In this document: in pieces, positions 1 to 11,659 of the stretch | Layout of the letters: each line of letters opens with the position of its first letter | Position numbering within the stretch: position 1 is the stretch's first letter | Source of the DNA: Rhypophila decipiens | Taxonomy: Eukaryota; Ascomycota; Sordariomycetes; Sordariales; Naviculisporaceae | DNA length: 64,000 bases | Direction: 5' to 3' | Assembly: GCA_033297075.1 (NCBI GenBank) | Contig: MU858153.1 | Coordinates: 1 to 64,000 of the forward strand | Notes under the pieces: generated by a model | The model's input: the letters and a program-made list of their open reading frames with translations, nothing else | The model's database searches: none | What the model was told of the DNA's origin: nothing | Translations under genes and position numbers: made by a program

Positions 1-8
1 CCACCTAT

Positions 9-20
9 AACCCTAACCCT
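9..20. repeat. Two telomere-type repeat units
   Basis: The first bases contain AACCCTAACCCT, two units of the CCCTAA/TTAGGG telomere repeat used by most filamentous fungi. The C-rich strand reads left to right, the orientation expected at the left end of a chromosome. Only two units are visible, so this may be the inner edge of a telomere, an interstitial remnant, or chance. What lies to the left cannot be seen. Confidence 0.4.
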
Positions 21-27
21 CTTTGTA

Positions 28-93
28 TTAGTGCCTGTTTATGAAAGGACTAGTGCCTGACTATGATAGTATTAGTGCCTGTTTATTAACTCT
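28..93. repeat. 22-bp tandem repeat, three units
   Basis: A unit beginning (T)TAGTGCCTG recurs at 28, 50 and 72, exactly 22 bp apart. The following bases are similar but not identical (TTTATGAAAG, ACTATGATAG, TTTATTAACT). It directly follows the telomere-type motif, as subtelomeric satellites often do. No coding function is visible. Confidence 0.6.
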
Positions 94-2421
94 CTATATG
101 TAAGGTAGACGTGCAAACATTGAGTAAGTCGAAAGAGTAAAAGGGACGCCTCTCGTCAGTGCACCCGGTGCGGTCAGTGTCAACAACCCAGGCCAGACCC
201 GGTGGTCCCGGTCAGCACCTGCTAGAGCCACACTCATGGGAACAACATCAAGATGATGGCCTGGCTTGTCGTCAACTGGACCTTTCATGCCAAGCAATAC
301 AAAGCAACAATCAACCACAAAGGATATGAGAATCTGTGCTGGAAAACGCAAAACCGCAAAACCGCCAAACTGAAATAAACCAAAACACGATATCGGCTAG
401 AGAATGAACATGACTCCCAGTTGTCAAGAGGTTAGCCAAGACGGCGGCGACAAAAGCAGCCACGGGGCAAAAAAATATTCAACATGAATTCGTCGAGAGT
501 TGAAAAGTCCACCAAGTTCATGACTAACGCATCCTGAGAACCCTTCGCTTGTGTCAGTACTAGCAATGAGTTGCAATGAGTTCTGTGTCGGAATGGAGGT
601 GGAAGCTGCGCCGATGAACCTAATTGGGGGTGCGGACGACAAAATAACCAGGTTAGCACTATTTGCCAATCAGTTGACATGGATTTAGTACTATACGAAG
701 CAGCTGCTATCAAGACATATTTCACCTTCTTTTTGCTCAAAGTTACTTGCACGATGGGTAATTATCTCCATTCACACTTGGCGCCTTCCTGCACGCCTTC
801 CCTATTTGAGCCTCTCGTCTTACAAGGTCGCTTAGGACCCACATACACAGGGCCCAGGGAGATCAGCCAGGCAAGCTGTCGCCTGGGATTTTGCATGAAA
901 CTTTATGCGATTGGGCATTTCTACCTTTAGTTCAGGCAAATCAACGATGGATGATCGTCATGGTTCTAGCGATGGCCTTTAGACCCGGGCTGAGTTTGAC
1001 AAACACTGATCTACCATCTCAACCTTGGACTGGACGGATCCTACCAGCGTTGAGATCAGGCCAATGCTGTCAGCCAAGGTGGTCCTCTCGCGCTAGCCTG
1101 ATCCTGCATACCGACTGGCGTTTACTTTCCAAAGGATGACATTCGAAATGCCATTGAAAGCGTACTATTTCTCTTTGACGACTTGGGGGCTTAGACGTTC
1201 CAAGAAGCGACGCCAACCTCGATCGGTGGCGGCTAATTGTCTAACCCATAGTTTGCGAGAGTATCATCGTGGCTGCGCAATTAAAGCGACAAAATCCACA
1301 ACGTAAAGCCATTTAACCCCAGTGCACCAGTCTGGGAGGAGGTTCCAAATCTAAGGTTTAACCCGAATTTCAACATACAAAGTGTTCAACGAGGGTAGGG
1401 CAAGCCCTGGCAAGCCCTCAAAACGTTAACTTCGTGTGGTGTCTTTTTTTCAGGCACAAAATGCCTGCCAGTCTCCGATCTTCAGTTGATTTGTGATTTG
1501 TGCCTTTGATAGTCCACCGTGACCGGCCATTCTCAACGGTTAGAATAATCCACTGTCAAGACAGCAATATAGCTGTAAGTCCTCAGAACAATTTTCCAAA
1601 CGCACGTCAGGAGAAAACGTAAACCTTCTTTTTCAGATTTACTTGTATCAAAGAACAGGCGGCTAATACATGGAGAGGAGGTATGGCTGGTGTAACACAT
1701 AGGTCAGAGGGCCAGTACACACGTCTAGTTCTTTGCAAAGGTCCCTTGTGCCTGAGCTACGTATACCGTTACTCTACGGGTTAGCGAGTAGACAATCGGA
1801 TATGGCGTTACACTAATACACTCCAACAGGCATCTGTTTGGATCCCCTATCGCCAAGGCTACTGTGCCCCTGCATACTCCGTAGTCCTTAGCACTGGTAC
1901 GCCTAAGTGGCTGATATGCCGACTGTGCCCCCATCAAAATCCGAGTATCACCCATTTGCCGTTTGCTGATTGGTCAGTTTTCCGTGTACGGGCGTTCACC
2001 ACTTCGCACAAGCTGAGGCTATTGCTAGTCGGACAATATGCATTGACGAATTCCTAGCTAGGCCGGCGATCGTGACGTCGATCTGAATCCCAGCAGCCAG
2101 GTAACAGCTTTCTGGTAAAGGGGCGCCTGAAAGACGGTCCGAGGCTTGAAGATACTCAGCCACGTCAGCCCACTTGCTATGGTCACCCATAGCCGACCCA
2201 GGGATAACCTCACTATGCCGAAGAGCTCCTCCCGCAAGCCCCAGGCAGCTGAAAGTAAATGAAAGATGAGCAGAAGGTATAAAGATGGCGAATTCCTCGC
2301 AAGATATTTCAAACTCAGATACAGACAAAAGTCACACAAGCAGCCAAACAAACAGCATTGCAACAATCATTATTCCTGTCAACCCTTCTCTATACTGTCA
2401 CCCCAAACACCCAAACTCACA
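94..2421. other. Gene-poor stretch left of the NLP gene
   Basis: No convincing gene is seen on either strand. Short ORFs exist on both strands, but they have no recognisable domain, no splice context and no protein-like composition. The stretch includes one copy of a diverged dispersed repeat (1265-1478). The last ~150 bp before 2422 should carry the promoter and 5' leader of the NLP gene; a pyrimidine/A-rich leader (around 2340-2420) fits this. Confidence 0.5.
1265..1478 (+). repeat. Diverged dispersed repeat, copy A
   Basis: This block aligns by eye with 11467-11659 in the same orientation. Shared segments include GGCTGCG, GCGACAARATCCAC, a TAARGTTTAA stretch, TAGGGCAAGCCC, and a strongly conserved end with TTTTTTTCAGG, ACAAAATGCCT and CCAGTCTCCGA. 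Small indels and substitutions are spread throughout. No ORF or terminal inverted repeats were found, so its class (transposon relic or duplicated gene flank) is open. Confidence 0.6.
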
Positions 2422-3237
2422 ATGTTTTCCCGCCAAAACATCCTCCTAGCCCTCAGCGCCAGCGCACTCCCCCTCTCCTGGGGCCTGCCCTCACACCTCA
2501 AGCGCGAAAACCCTCCCCCGGGCCCCATATTCCTCAACGCCCCAGCTCTAGACAAGCGCTTCGCCCCAGCCCTAGACTTTGACACAGACAGCTGCTACAA
2601 CACCCCCGCGATCGGCCCCAACGGCGATCTCGCCACAGGCCTCGACATCTTTGGCATAAGCCCGACAGCCGGCTGCCGCGAGGAGGTGATGCTCGAGCGG
2701 TGCAACGTCTACTCGCGGCAGCGGTGCAACAACGGCTACTGTGCCATCATGTACGCCTACTACTTCCAAAAGGACTGGGCCTCACCCGGCTTCGGCCACC
2801 GCCACGACTGGGAGCACGTCGTCGTCTGGGTGCGCATGTCTGACCAGTTCGTCTCGCACGTGGCGGTATCCCAGCACAAAGGGTACCAGATCAAAGCCAA
2901 CCACGAGATCTCGTGGACCGCGCCGGTGGATGGCCATCCCGCGGTGGTGTACCACAAGGATGGCGGCTCGACGCATGCTTTCCGCTTTGCGAACGGTGCG
3001 GATTTTGGAAACGGCGGGCCGGAGAATCACTGGCGGCAGTGGATCATGGGCCCGCTGATTGGGTATTTTGGCTGGGAGAGTGCCGAGCAGCGCGATCGCA
3101 TGTTTACCAACGACTGGGGCTCTGCCTCGCTGGCGATCAAGAACGAAAGGTTTGCAGAGAACTTGGGGAAGGCGCTGCCGGCGAATGCGTTTGCGTTTGA
3201 TGTCAACCATGATGACGATATTACCAACAGGATTTGA
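2422..3237 (+). CDS. NLP family secreted protein (NPP1 domain)
   Basis: This is a single-exon gene for 271 residues. The start at 2422 is chosen because it begins a signal peptide (hydrophobic core LLALSASALPL, residues ~8-18). The upstream in-frame extension is ordinary leader. Two Lys-Arg pairs follow (27-28 and 45-46) and look like Kex2 processing sites, so a short propeptide is likely. The NLP hallmark heptapeptide GHRHDWE lies at 125-131 and supplies the His, Asp and Glu that bind the metal ion in this family. It is preceded by the AIMYAYYFQKD strand that is normally conserved. There are five cysteines (58, 85, 94, 102, 107), more than the two of type 1 NLPs, so type 2 is possible. Family members are secreted and many are cytolytic on dicot plant membranes; others are not toxic, and the sequence alone does not tell which applies here. 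No truncation or missing key residue is seen. Confidence 0.93.
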   Translation: MFSRQNILLALSASALPLSWGLPSHLKRENPPPGPIFLNAPALDKRFAPALDFDTDSCYNTPAIGPNGDLATGLDIFGISPTAGCREEVMLERCNVYSRQRCNNGYCAIMYAYYFQKDWASPGFGHRHDWEHVVVWVRMSDQFVSHVAVSQHKGYQIKANHEISWTAPVDGHPAVVYHKDGGSTHAFRFANGADFGNGGPENHWRQWIMGPLIGYFGWESAEQRDRMFTNDWGSASLAIKNERFAENLGKALPANAFAFDVNHDDDITNRI

Positions 3238-3826
3238 TGGGGAGAAAATAGAATGGCTGAATTGTGCCTGCGAAATTTGTGAGGGTCTGGTTTTGGCGTT
3301 CGAGGCGTGTTGGTGGTAATTAGCACAGGGTGTGTTTTATAGACAATAAACCTGTTCACTCCCTCTTCTGATTAAGTACTCACGTTCCTAGCTACGTTCT
3401 TTGCATCTGTTTTGTTGTTCAAAGCAGGATACATCCATCATCAAGCAGTGCCATGATTGGTTACACTTGGTTTGTATACCGGTCAGGAAGGCGCCTGCCG
3501 TCGGTAATAGGAAGATCCTCTCATCCCGTATTTCTATTTCCACCAGCAAGACTCGACCTTAGCATACGAAAAGAAGCAGTTTATGAGCTATCTTCTCTCC
3601 GCTGTACGTTGACCCGCGGTTTTAATATCTCTAAATGCATCCGGATGTACCTCAATATAAATCAAATCAGAAAGCCCCGTACCATATGTGTCAAGATATT
3701 AAAACCCAACTTGCCGCCCCGCAATGCCAGCCATTTTCTAGATAAGATAAATGATCTAAAAATTCTCAAAACAAACAAACGCCGTCCCCCGTCTCTTTTC
3801 CATGCTCTACACCAGCCTCGTCCCAC
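3238..3826. other. Convergent 3' flanks of NLP gene and ADE6
   Basis: These 589 bp hold the 3' ends of two genes that face each other. An AATAAA-like signal (CAATAAAC) lies near 3345 on the plus strand. The right half, 3640-3780, is AT-rich and probably forms the ADE6 3' UTR. No gene is seen. Confidence 0.5.
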
Positions 3827-6800
3827 TCAACCGACCCAGCGCCTAGCACTGCGGAACATCCTCAACCAGGGCCCAAACTCGCCCCATTCTTCAAGCTCTT
3901 TGGAGGGCAGGTAGCTAGCAACATCTGCCATAATCGTCCGCTCGGGGTGAGGCATCATGGCCAACACTCTACCATCCTTGCTTGACACGCCGGCAATACC
4001 CGCAGGGCTTCCGTTGGGGTTGAATGGATACTCCTCAGCGACCTTCAGCCTGTTGTCCACATACCTCAAGGAGACACCGCCAGCGTTCGTCAGGGCCTCG
4101 AATTTTGCCTCGGAGTCAAACTCAGCACGGCCCTCGCCGTGAGAGACAACGATGGGCAGGCTGGACCCATTCATGCCGTTGAAGAACACCGATGGCCTGC
4201 GAGGATCGTCCTCAATCTTGACCATGCTGACACGGCCCTCGAACTGAGCCGAGGCGTTCTGGACAAAAGTGGGAAAGTCCTCGGCGCCAGGAATCAACTC
4301 CTTCAACCGGGAGAGCATCTGGCAACCGTTGCAGACACCCAAGCTGAAGGTATCCTGGCGCTGGAAGAACTCGGAGAGTTCCTTGCGGGCCTTCTCGTGG
4401 AGCAGAATAGACTTGGCCCAGCCCTGGCCGGCTCCCAGGACGTCACCGTACGAGAAGCCACCGCAAGCAGCCAAACCGACAAAGTCGGCAAGCGAGCGGC
4501 CGGCAATGATATCCGTCATGTGGATGTCAATGGCATCGAAGCCTGCTGCCTTGAAGGCAAAGGCCATTTCGGCATATCCATTGACGCCCTGCTCTCTGAG
4601 AATGGCAACCTTGGGGGCCTTGCCGAAGAAACCTGTGATGGAGGCAGTAAGGGGGACGATGTTTTCGGCCGGGGAGAAGGTCAGGTTGTAGGAAAGACCA
4701 GGGTCCTGGGAGTCGAGGATGGCGGCGTACTCGGATTCGGCGCAGGACGGGGTGTCTCTCAGCTTCTGCATCTCGTAGGATGTCTTTGTCCACCACTGCT
4801 GCATCTCGGCCCTGTCGAGGCTGATGATGGGCGCACCTTCGCCATATCGAATGGTGAGCGACTGGTTCGAAGTCGGCTTGACGACACCAAACTTCCTGAT
4901 CAGGCCGGCAGGAGGGCCGCAAGTGGCGAAACATCTCTTGAAGTTGGTCTCGTCTGAGGCCCGGACTTGGAAGACGGCACCGAGCTCCTCGTTGAAAAGG
5001 GCAGAAGTGATGTCCTCGATGCCTCTCGACTTGGCAATGCCATCAAGCATGATGTCAGCACCGCAACGGCCAGCGAACATCATTTCCGCGACGGTGGTGA
5101 TGAGACCGCCATCGGAGCGGTCGTGGTAGGCCAGCACGATGCCGCTCTCATGCAGCTGAGCCACTGCATCGAAATAGTCCTTCAGGAGGTCGACGTCCCG
5201 GACATCTGGTGCCTCGGAGCCGATGGCGCCTAGTGACTGCGCGAGTGCAGATCCACCCAGCGCCTTTTGGCCCTGTGCCAGGTCCACAAAGAGAAGCACT
5301 GTTTCTCCGACATCTTCGACCCGACGCAGCTGGGGTGTCCATGTGCGTCTGATATCCTCCACCAGCGTGAAGGCTGAGATGACCACAGAAACGGGAGCAG
5401 TGACACTCTTCTTGATGTCACCATCCTTCCACGAAGCCTTCATGGAGGTGGAGTCCTTGCCGACGGGGATGCTGATGCCAAGCTGGGGGCACAGCTCCAT
5501 GCCGATGGCCTCGACGGCCTCGTACAAAGCTGCTCCCTCCCCTGGGTGGTTGACGGCGGCCATCCAGTTGGCCGAGAGCTTGACGCGGCGCAGATCGCCG
5601 CGGTGATCGCCGCCCATGATATCAGCTGCTCCGAGGTTCAACAGACTCTCGGCGACAGCCATTCTAGCTGATGCACCAGGGGAGATCAAGGCAAGGGTAG
5701 GCTTCTCGCCCATGGCCATAGCCTCACCCGTCTTCATTCCGTTGATGCTGAAAGACGACGCCGTCACAGCAACGTCAGCGACGGGTGTCTGCCAAGGTCC
5801 AACCATCTGATCCCGCACGGTAAGACCACCAACTGATCGGTCGCCGATGGTGATCAGGAAAGACTTGGATCCGACTGATGGCATCCAAAAGACCCTCTGG
5901 ACAGCCGCCTTGAGCAGCTCAGCATCGCTGTGGGACTCGCCAACAGCCTCCTTCAAACTCTGGACGGGTTTGAATTCCGGCCATGCAGGCGTCTTGGAGT
6001 CGACAATGCGCTCAAGCTTTCGGCCCTTGGGGAAGAGAACATCCATAGGGACGTCAATAGGGTGGGGGTACTCGGTTGATTCTCTGTCACTGAGAATGAG
6101 TTTTGAGACTCCGTCAGATTCTCTGGAGATGACCGTTCCGACGTCCGAAAATCCACACCGTTCCCTCCCTATCAGGTTGGTCAGTAAATCTATATCAAAA
6201 CTCAAAATCAAACATGTCCGTTAGACTCACGGCAAATGCTAGCGAAGCGCTCCATTCCCTCGCTGTTGACCAGGACCACGTATCTCTCCTGTGCTTCGTT
6301 GCACCAGATCTGAAGAGGGCTCATGCTCTTGTCCACACTCTCCACCTGGCGAAGCTCAAATCTGCCGCCATATCCAGCATCCTTGACAAGCTCGGGCAGG
6401 GCGTTTGAAAGACCACCGGCGCCAACATCGTGAATCATGGCAATCGGGTTCTGCGCGCCGAGGGCGACACAGGTGTTGATCACCATCTGGGCTCTCCGTT
6501 CCTGCTCTGGGTTACCACGCTGGACACTGTCGAAATCCAGGTCCGCGTTTCCTTCTCCTGAGGCATTGCTCGAGGCTGCACCGCCACCCAGACCGATAAG
6601 CATGGCAGGGCCGCCAAGAACAATGACATGGGCCCCTTCGTGGACATCTCCCTGGCGCTTGAGCGCATGTTTCTCTCTCACAGTGCCGACTCCTCCCGCG
6701 ATCATGATGGGCTTGTGGTAACCGCGGAACTCTCCCTCGGTCTTGGAGTCATCGGCGGTGAGAAGAGTTCGGAAAGTTCCCGTCAGGCAAGGACGGCCGA

Positions 6801-7965
6801 ACTCGTTATTGAACCGCGCACTGCCGATAGGTGCCTCGAGCATAATGTCCAGACTGCTGGCGTAATGTGCCGGGCGACCGGCATCAATCTCCCAGGGAGC
6901 TTGATGGTTCGGAATAAGGAGGTCAGAGACCCAGAAACCGCAAAGACCAGCTTTGGGCATCGAACCTCTTCCAACGGCTCCCTCGTCACGGATCTCTCCG
7001 CCAGACCCAGTAGCGGCTCCGGGGAACGGGGCAATGGCCGTGGGATGGTTGTGAGTCTCAACTTTGGCGAGGACATGCACCAGCTCCTTGTTCAGTTTCC
7101 AAGACCCAGTAGAGTAGTCAGGGGCCCAGAAGTTGACATTCTCACCCTGGATGACAGCGGCATTGTCGCTGTAAGCCGAGACGGTAAAGTCGGGCGTGAC
7201 TTTGTGAGTGTTTCGGATCATGTCGAACAGGCTCTTGGGCTTGGAGACGCCATCAATTGTCCAGTTGGCATTGAACTGCTTGTGCCGGCAGTGCTCCGAG
7301 TTGACCTGGGCGAACATGAAGAGCTCGATATCATGCGGGGGGCGGCCAAGCTTGGTGAACTTTTCCACCAGATAGTCAACCTCGGACGGGTCCAGAGCCA
7401 GTCCGCGTTTCTTGTTGTACTCATTGAGAACTTGGGCGGGATCCTGCCCCTGGGCAAAGATGTCCACAACCTCCAAGTTTTGTGGCTGTCCTTCAGCAAA
7501 CATGTCCTCAAGACTAGGGGCTTCTGTGGTGAGGTGCTCCGTCATGCGATCATGAAGAGCATCCCTGAAAGGCACATTTTTGTCATTGTACGGTTGCTCA
7601 AACTCGATGGTGACAACCCGTCCGCGCTCAATGCGGGTGATCTTGTCGTCGAGATCGCAGACATGAGCGATGCTGGTGGCCTTGGAGCTCCATGGCGAGA
7701 GGTATCGCGGCGTCACAAACCAGGTCCGGCCATGGCCAGTGTGAGCCGCCTTGGACCCAGAGGCATCCGAATCGGCGGGAATAGGAAGCAGCTGGGCAAG
7801 GGTGGCTTTTGCGACAGTTGCATCACCCTTGATGTGGGCATAATAGGCCCAAGTTCCCGAGACAGAGGTGGCCTTGATGGGGCCGACACCGTTGACCAGG
7901 TCCTTGATCTTCTGCGCCTCAGAAGCCGTGAAGCACGCCTCTCCGGGGAGCGTAACGAACTCCAT
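3827..7965 (-). CDS. ADE6: Phosphoribosylformylglycinamidine synthase (FGAM synthase)
   Basis: The gene has two exons, 7965-6231 and 6168-3827, and encodes 1358 residues, the same length as yeast Ade6. The 62-bp intron (6230-6169) starts GTGAGT and ends TAG. Splicing restores the conserved reading ICRRERCGFS, which neither ORF gives alone. I chose the ATG at 7965 because it begins the conserved MEFVTLPGE start; an ATG 42 codons upstream adds an unconserved stretch. The enzyme makes the fourth step of de novo purine synthesis, converting FGAR, ATP and glutamine to FGAM. The large N-terminal part holds the two AIR-synthase-like halves and the ATP site (GRGSMPKAGLCGFWVSDL). The C-terminal glutamine amidotransferase domain has the nucleophile motif GVCNGCQM (around 1187) and the His/Glu motif MPHPERT (around 1320). 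It is cytosolic, complete and without anomalies. Confidence 0.97.
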
Positions 7966-8732
7966 AGTTGACGAGATATTGTTTTCCTGCAAGATTCTGA
8001 TCACGGGGATCAAATCAGAAAAGAAGAGCTGGCGCTCATCAGTTTCAGTTCCCCGGAGAGGAATTGACTCGTGGAGGCGGGGTGGTGGCATATGTAGGAA
8101 ATTTTACCGTGGCCGATGGTGGGGTTTGCAGCCGGCTCCACTTTTCACGGTTACAGGCGGCCACTACGCTGCAACGCTGCAGCACAGCACACACATCTGC
8201 CCTCCGGTTTCCGGTACATACTCGCAACGGCCGTGATGGAAATTTTCACCTGTACAGTACGTGTGGTTCTCATATCGTTGAAAATGATAAAAATTAAATT
8301 GTTGATAGTTACCTTTCTTTGGATTCCAGCTCCGGCTAAAACCATACTCATGTCCCAAAAATATTTATGTGTACTTTGCACAGTTTAGACACCGGATTGA
8401 ACCTATGACCTTTCATGGTTTCACCTGGCATGTTTCTTCCTCTATTAGTGTTTATTAGGGTTGAGCTCATGTTGATGTAGCCAGGGTAGATAGGAAATGA
8501 CCCGCTCCAACATTATGGCACTTAACTACGTGGACTGAAAGTATCTTGAGTTTTTAGCTCTATGGATGACCATCTATAGTTTAGGGTTCTTCTTATCTGA
8601 GTAGATGTTTATTATAGTATAAATCTAGGGAAGTTACTGTTGATTTCCTGAGCTATGAGAACAGTATATAAAAGTTTCAAATGGGAAAAAGAGCAAAGTA
8701 TCTAAGACTATTATTTCCCAACTGTCTTCAAG
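7966..8732. other. ADE6 promoter side, otherwise empty
   Basis: The first ~150 bp contain the ADE6 5' leader and promoter (minus strand). The part 8250-8720 is AT-rich with no convincing ORF or repeat. Confidence 0.4.
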
Positions 8733-11035
8733 TTATTCAATCTCTAAGAAATAACGACCCCGCTTGGCTTTAGATATAACCATCTCCGGCGGAAGACGGG
8801 CGTTACAGCTATATGTAATAGGAACCCACATGCCATCCGTCCTCTCGCAGGCTAGCTTGTCTTCGCCATGTACAGCGGTGATCCCGAGCTCCAGACTCAC
8901 GAGCTCCTTCAGAGACACCCTATATTCGTCGTCTTCGTCGTACTGGCAGATCGTAACCAGTATCTCATGCAATGGAGTTGGGATAGGGAACTATTTGAGC
9001 CCCTCTCCATCCCTATGGTCCAGTGGCAATGCTAAAAGAAGACCCAACTTCTGGAAGGCAAGTTCAAGCTCGTAGTCATTCTCCTCCGGATTCTCCCAGA
9101 GGTTCTTCAGGATCATAGCAGCGGGGGGATTTACGCACCCCTCGCCGCCGTTAGGGTCGGCACCCCTTTCGAGGAGAAACGATAGCACCTTGGTGGTTGC
9201 CGGCTGAATGGCTAGATGTACATAGCTGGACTCTGCCCCTAGCGGAATATCGGGCAGATGAGTGAATTTGAGCATCTCTTGAATCATGTAGGTTTCGTGA
9301 TAACATCTAATAGCTTTCTCGAAGGCTGTTTCAAAGCTCTTTTCTTCTCTGCGCCCCTTAACCTGCGATTTGCTCGGTCTAGCATGCGGGTTGGCGCCGT
9401 CCTTGAGCAAGATGCGCACCAGTTGCATAGATTCTGCCCCCACCGCGATCGACAGGGGGGTACAAAAATCATCGTCAAAGTCATTCCCGTCTGCGCCTCG
9501 ATCAAGTAGCTCCGCTACTACAGGCACATTTTGTTCGAGGACAGCGATATGTTGTAAAGTAGACCCGAATTTGAATATTGGACCTATAGTCGAGAGTCCA
9601 ACAGAATGAACCAGTTCATGGCAAATCATGGTAGCTCCCAATCTCAAAGACTTGACCAAAAGGCTTTCCAGAGAGTAAGAGACGGCCGAAGGATTGGCGA
9701 GATATTCTGGTTTACTCACTTCTGCCTGGTATGGCACCAGTTGTACATACCCCTCGTCTCGCAAAACCCGGAAAAGTTCATAGTGGTCCATCCCGAAAAT
9801 GTATTTCAGATATCGCTGGAGGTTTCTTCTAGAGATGCCATAGGTTCTTTTGGCGAAGTCCAGGAACAGCTTCATTATTTGCGGATACTCAGTGCCCCTT
9901 CGCCAGCCTGAGGTTTCTGATATGACCACCTTCTCAAACTCATCCTGGGATATGGTGTCCTTTGTAGAGACCTCCAAGACTTGCTTGCATAGGGGCAGGG
10001 GTAGGGAGTTAAAGACTGTCGCAAGGGAGTCGGAATCCATACGAGCCCCTTTTCGAAGAAGAGAAAAGACGGTCTTCTCGGTCTCACACCACCGTTTTCT
10101 GTTGACCCACAAACTGTGCATTCCATAGTAAAGCGGTGTTTTCCATCGCCTTCTTGGATATGAACGCTCGCACCGCACTTTATAAGCGCAGAAGCTGCCG
10201 TCCAGTTGTCTGAATAACACGCCACAGCCAAGGCTGTCACTCCAGTGATTCCACCAACATCATCACCAAAGCGAGCGTTAACATCCGCACCTGCATCAAC
10301 CAAAGCCCGGATCAGCACTTCAGTGTTGCTTTTGTGGCGTAAATGGCGCTTTTTATACCACCTCCCGTTCTGGTTTTCGTCTGGCCATCTGTAGACTCTA
10401 GTGGGGCGGTTTAGAGGATATCGAGCGCACAGAAAGAGCGGACGGACAGCTGCCGCATCCGACTCATGAGGGCGCGGATCGGCGCTTGCACCAAGATTCA
10501 ACAGCCTGATGGCGGCGAGAAAGTTTCCTTCGAGGACCGCTGTCGCCAGCGGAGTCTCACCAACATCATTGATTGAGTCAATATCAGCGCCAAGGCTAAG
10601 CAGCCTGACGGCGGTTTCTCGGAACGCAGGTGAGCGAGGCTCCCCCCTAAGTCCTCGGGCTGCATGATGAAGGGCCGTGTACCCCCGAGGATCCCGCATA
10701 TTGATGTCGATGTCGAAATTCGAGTATAGGTGGTCAATAACAGACAACATGCCGCGAGCGGAAGCAAGGTGGAGGGCGTATCGATGGCTCTTGCTGTCCA
10801 TGACATTTTGGTGGCTTCCTGGAGCCAGCAAGTCCAGGTTGGCACCGGCAGCACGTGCGCGTATAAGAGTGCCGAGGAGACCGTGATCAGCCGCCCAAAA
10901 GATGCTGGATGAGTGGTTGAATATGATGTCATAGGCGTAGAGCATCGGGTTAACCACGGAATATAGCCAGCGATTGGTTCTTGTAAGAGCAAGAAGATCC
11001 GTTTTGTTGTCAAGAAAACTGGCGATGTCCCGCAT
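8733..11035 (-). pseudogene. F-box/ankyrin-repeat gene, frameshifted and with in-frame stop
   Basis: The N-terminus is F-box-like: the frame is open upstream of the first ATG (11035) and reads IPVEIMRDIASFLDNKTDLL followed by ALTRTNRWLY. The true first exon was not resolved. Ankyrin repeats follow (ALHLASARG, TALHHAARG, TPLATAVLEGN, GADVNARFG). At about 10139-10144 the frame breaks: one frame reads GASVHIQEGDG and the continuation KTPLYYGM lies in the -1 frame, so one base is missing in a run of four A. The switch happens within a few bases, so an intron cannot explain it. The shifted frame stays open for about 380 codons with more ankyrin repeats (TPLSIAVGAESMQLVRILL) until a TAG at 8993-8991. 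The same frame then remains open for 86 further protein-like codons to 8733. Two lesions suggest a recently decayed gene. A sequencing indel, or an unrecognised intron at the TAG, is the alternative. Confidence 0.65.
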
Positions 11036-11466
11036 AATCTCTACGGGGATCCGTACAGTGTTTGCATTGGAGGACCTGGCTCATGGTTCCGCACGTCCAA
11101 AAGGCTTTCCGGGAGCGAGAGGCAGGTTACCCAGAACTCGAGAAGAACGCCTTCAGATACAGGATCGGAGATAACAGAGGACGCCATCGTGGTTCGGATT
11201 CTTATCTGTACAGTCCCCGAGTGAGTGACGGTGCTGGGATGTGTACCTCGTTTGAGTGGAGGAGCGAGGCCTGACTTGCCTCGACTGTAGGAGGCGACGC
11301 TCAGTGTGGTTGTGGGAGGAAATTTGAAGGAAGACCTGCGTGAGTGGTGGAAGAAGAGCGGGTTTTATGAATATTTTCGAAGAGTATGTGATTAGTTTTG
11401 GATTTTACTGCACTTATATATCTGCTCCCCTCGATAAATTTCAGGATTTGAAAAGTCAAAACGAGT

Positions 11467-11659
11467 CATTATGGCTGCGGGTTGAGGCGACAAGATCCAC
11501 GGTAAAGTCAAATGCCCAAGCAGCACCGTGCTGGTAAAGTTCTCAATATAAAGTTTAATTCAAACATTCTCAACACGAAGAGATCTAGGGCAAGCCCCAG
11601 TGAACACCGAAAGTATGACTCCGATTTTTTTCAGGTACAAAATGCCTTCCAGTCTCCGA
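11467..11659 (+). repeat. Diverged dispersed repeat, copy B
   Basis: This is the partner of 1265-1478, in the same orientation, and lies about 430 bp upstream of the broken F-box/ankyrin gene. The end segment (TTTTTTTCAGG, ACAAAATGCCT, CCAGTCTCCGA) is the best conserved. It may be part of the gene's duplicated upstream flank rather than a mobile element. Confidence 0.6.

Noticed and set aside
1996..2366. Two overlapping minus-strand ORFs upstream of the NLP gene
   Set aside because: They lie across the NLP promoter and leader, lack recognisable domains and have overlapping frames with similar random composition.
4139..7971. Long plus-strand ORFs across ADE6 (for example 4139-4957 and 6628-7971)
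   Set aside because: They are antisense shadows of the ADE6 coding frame and have no domain of their own.
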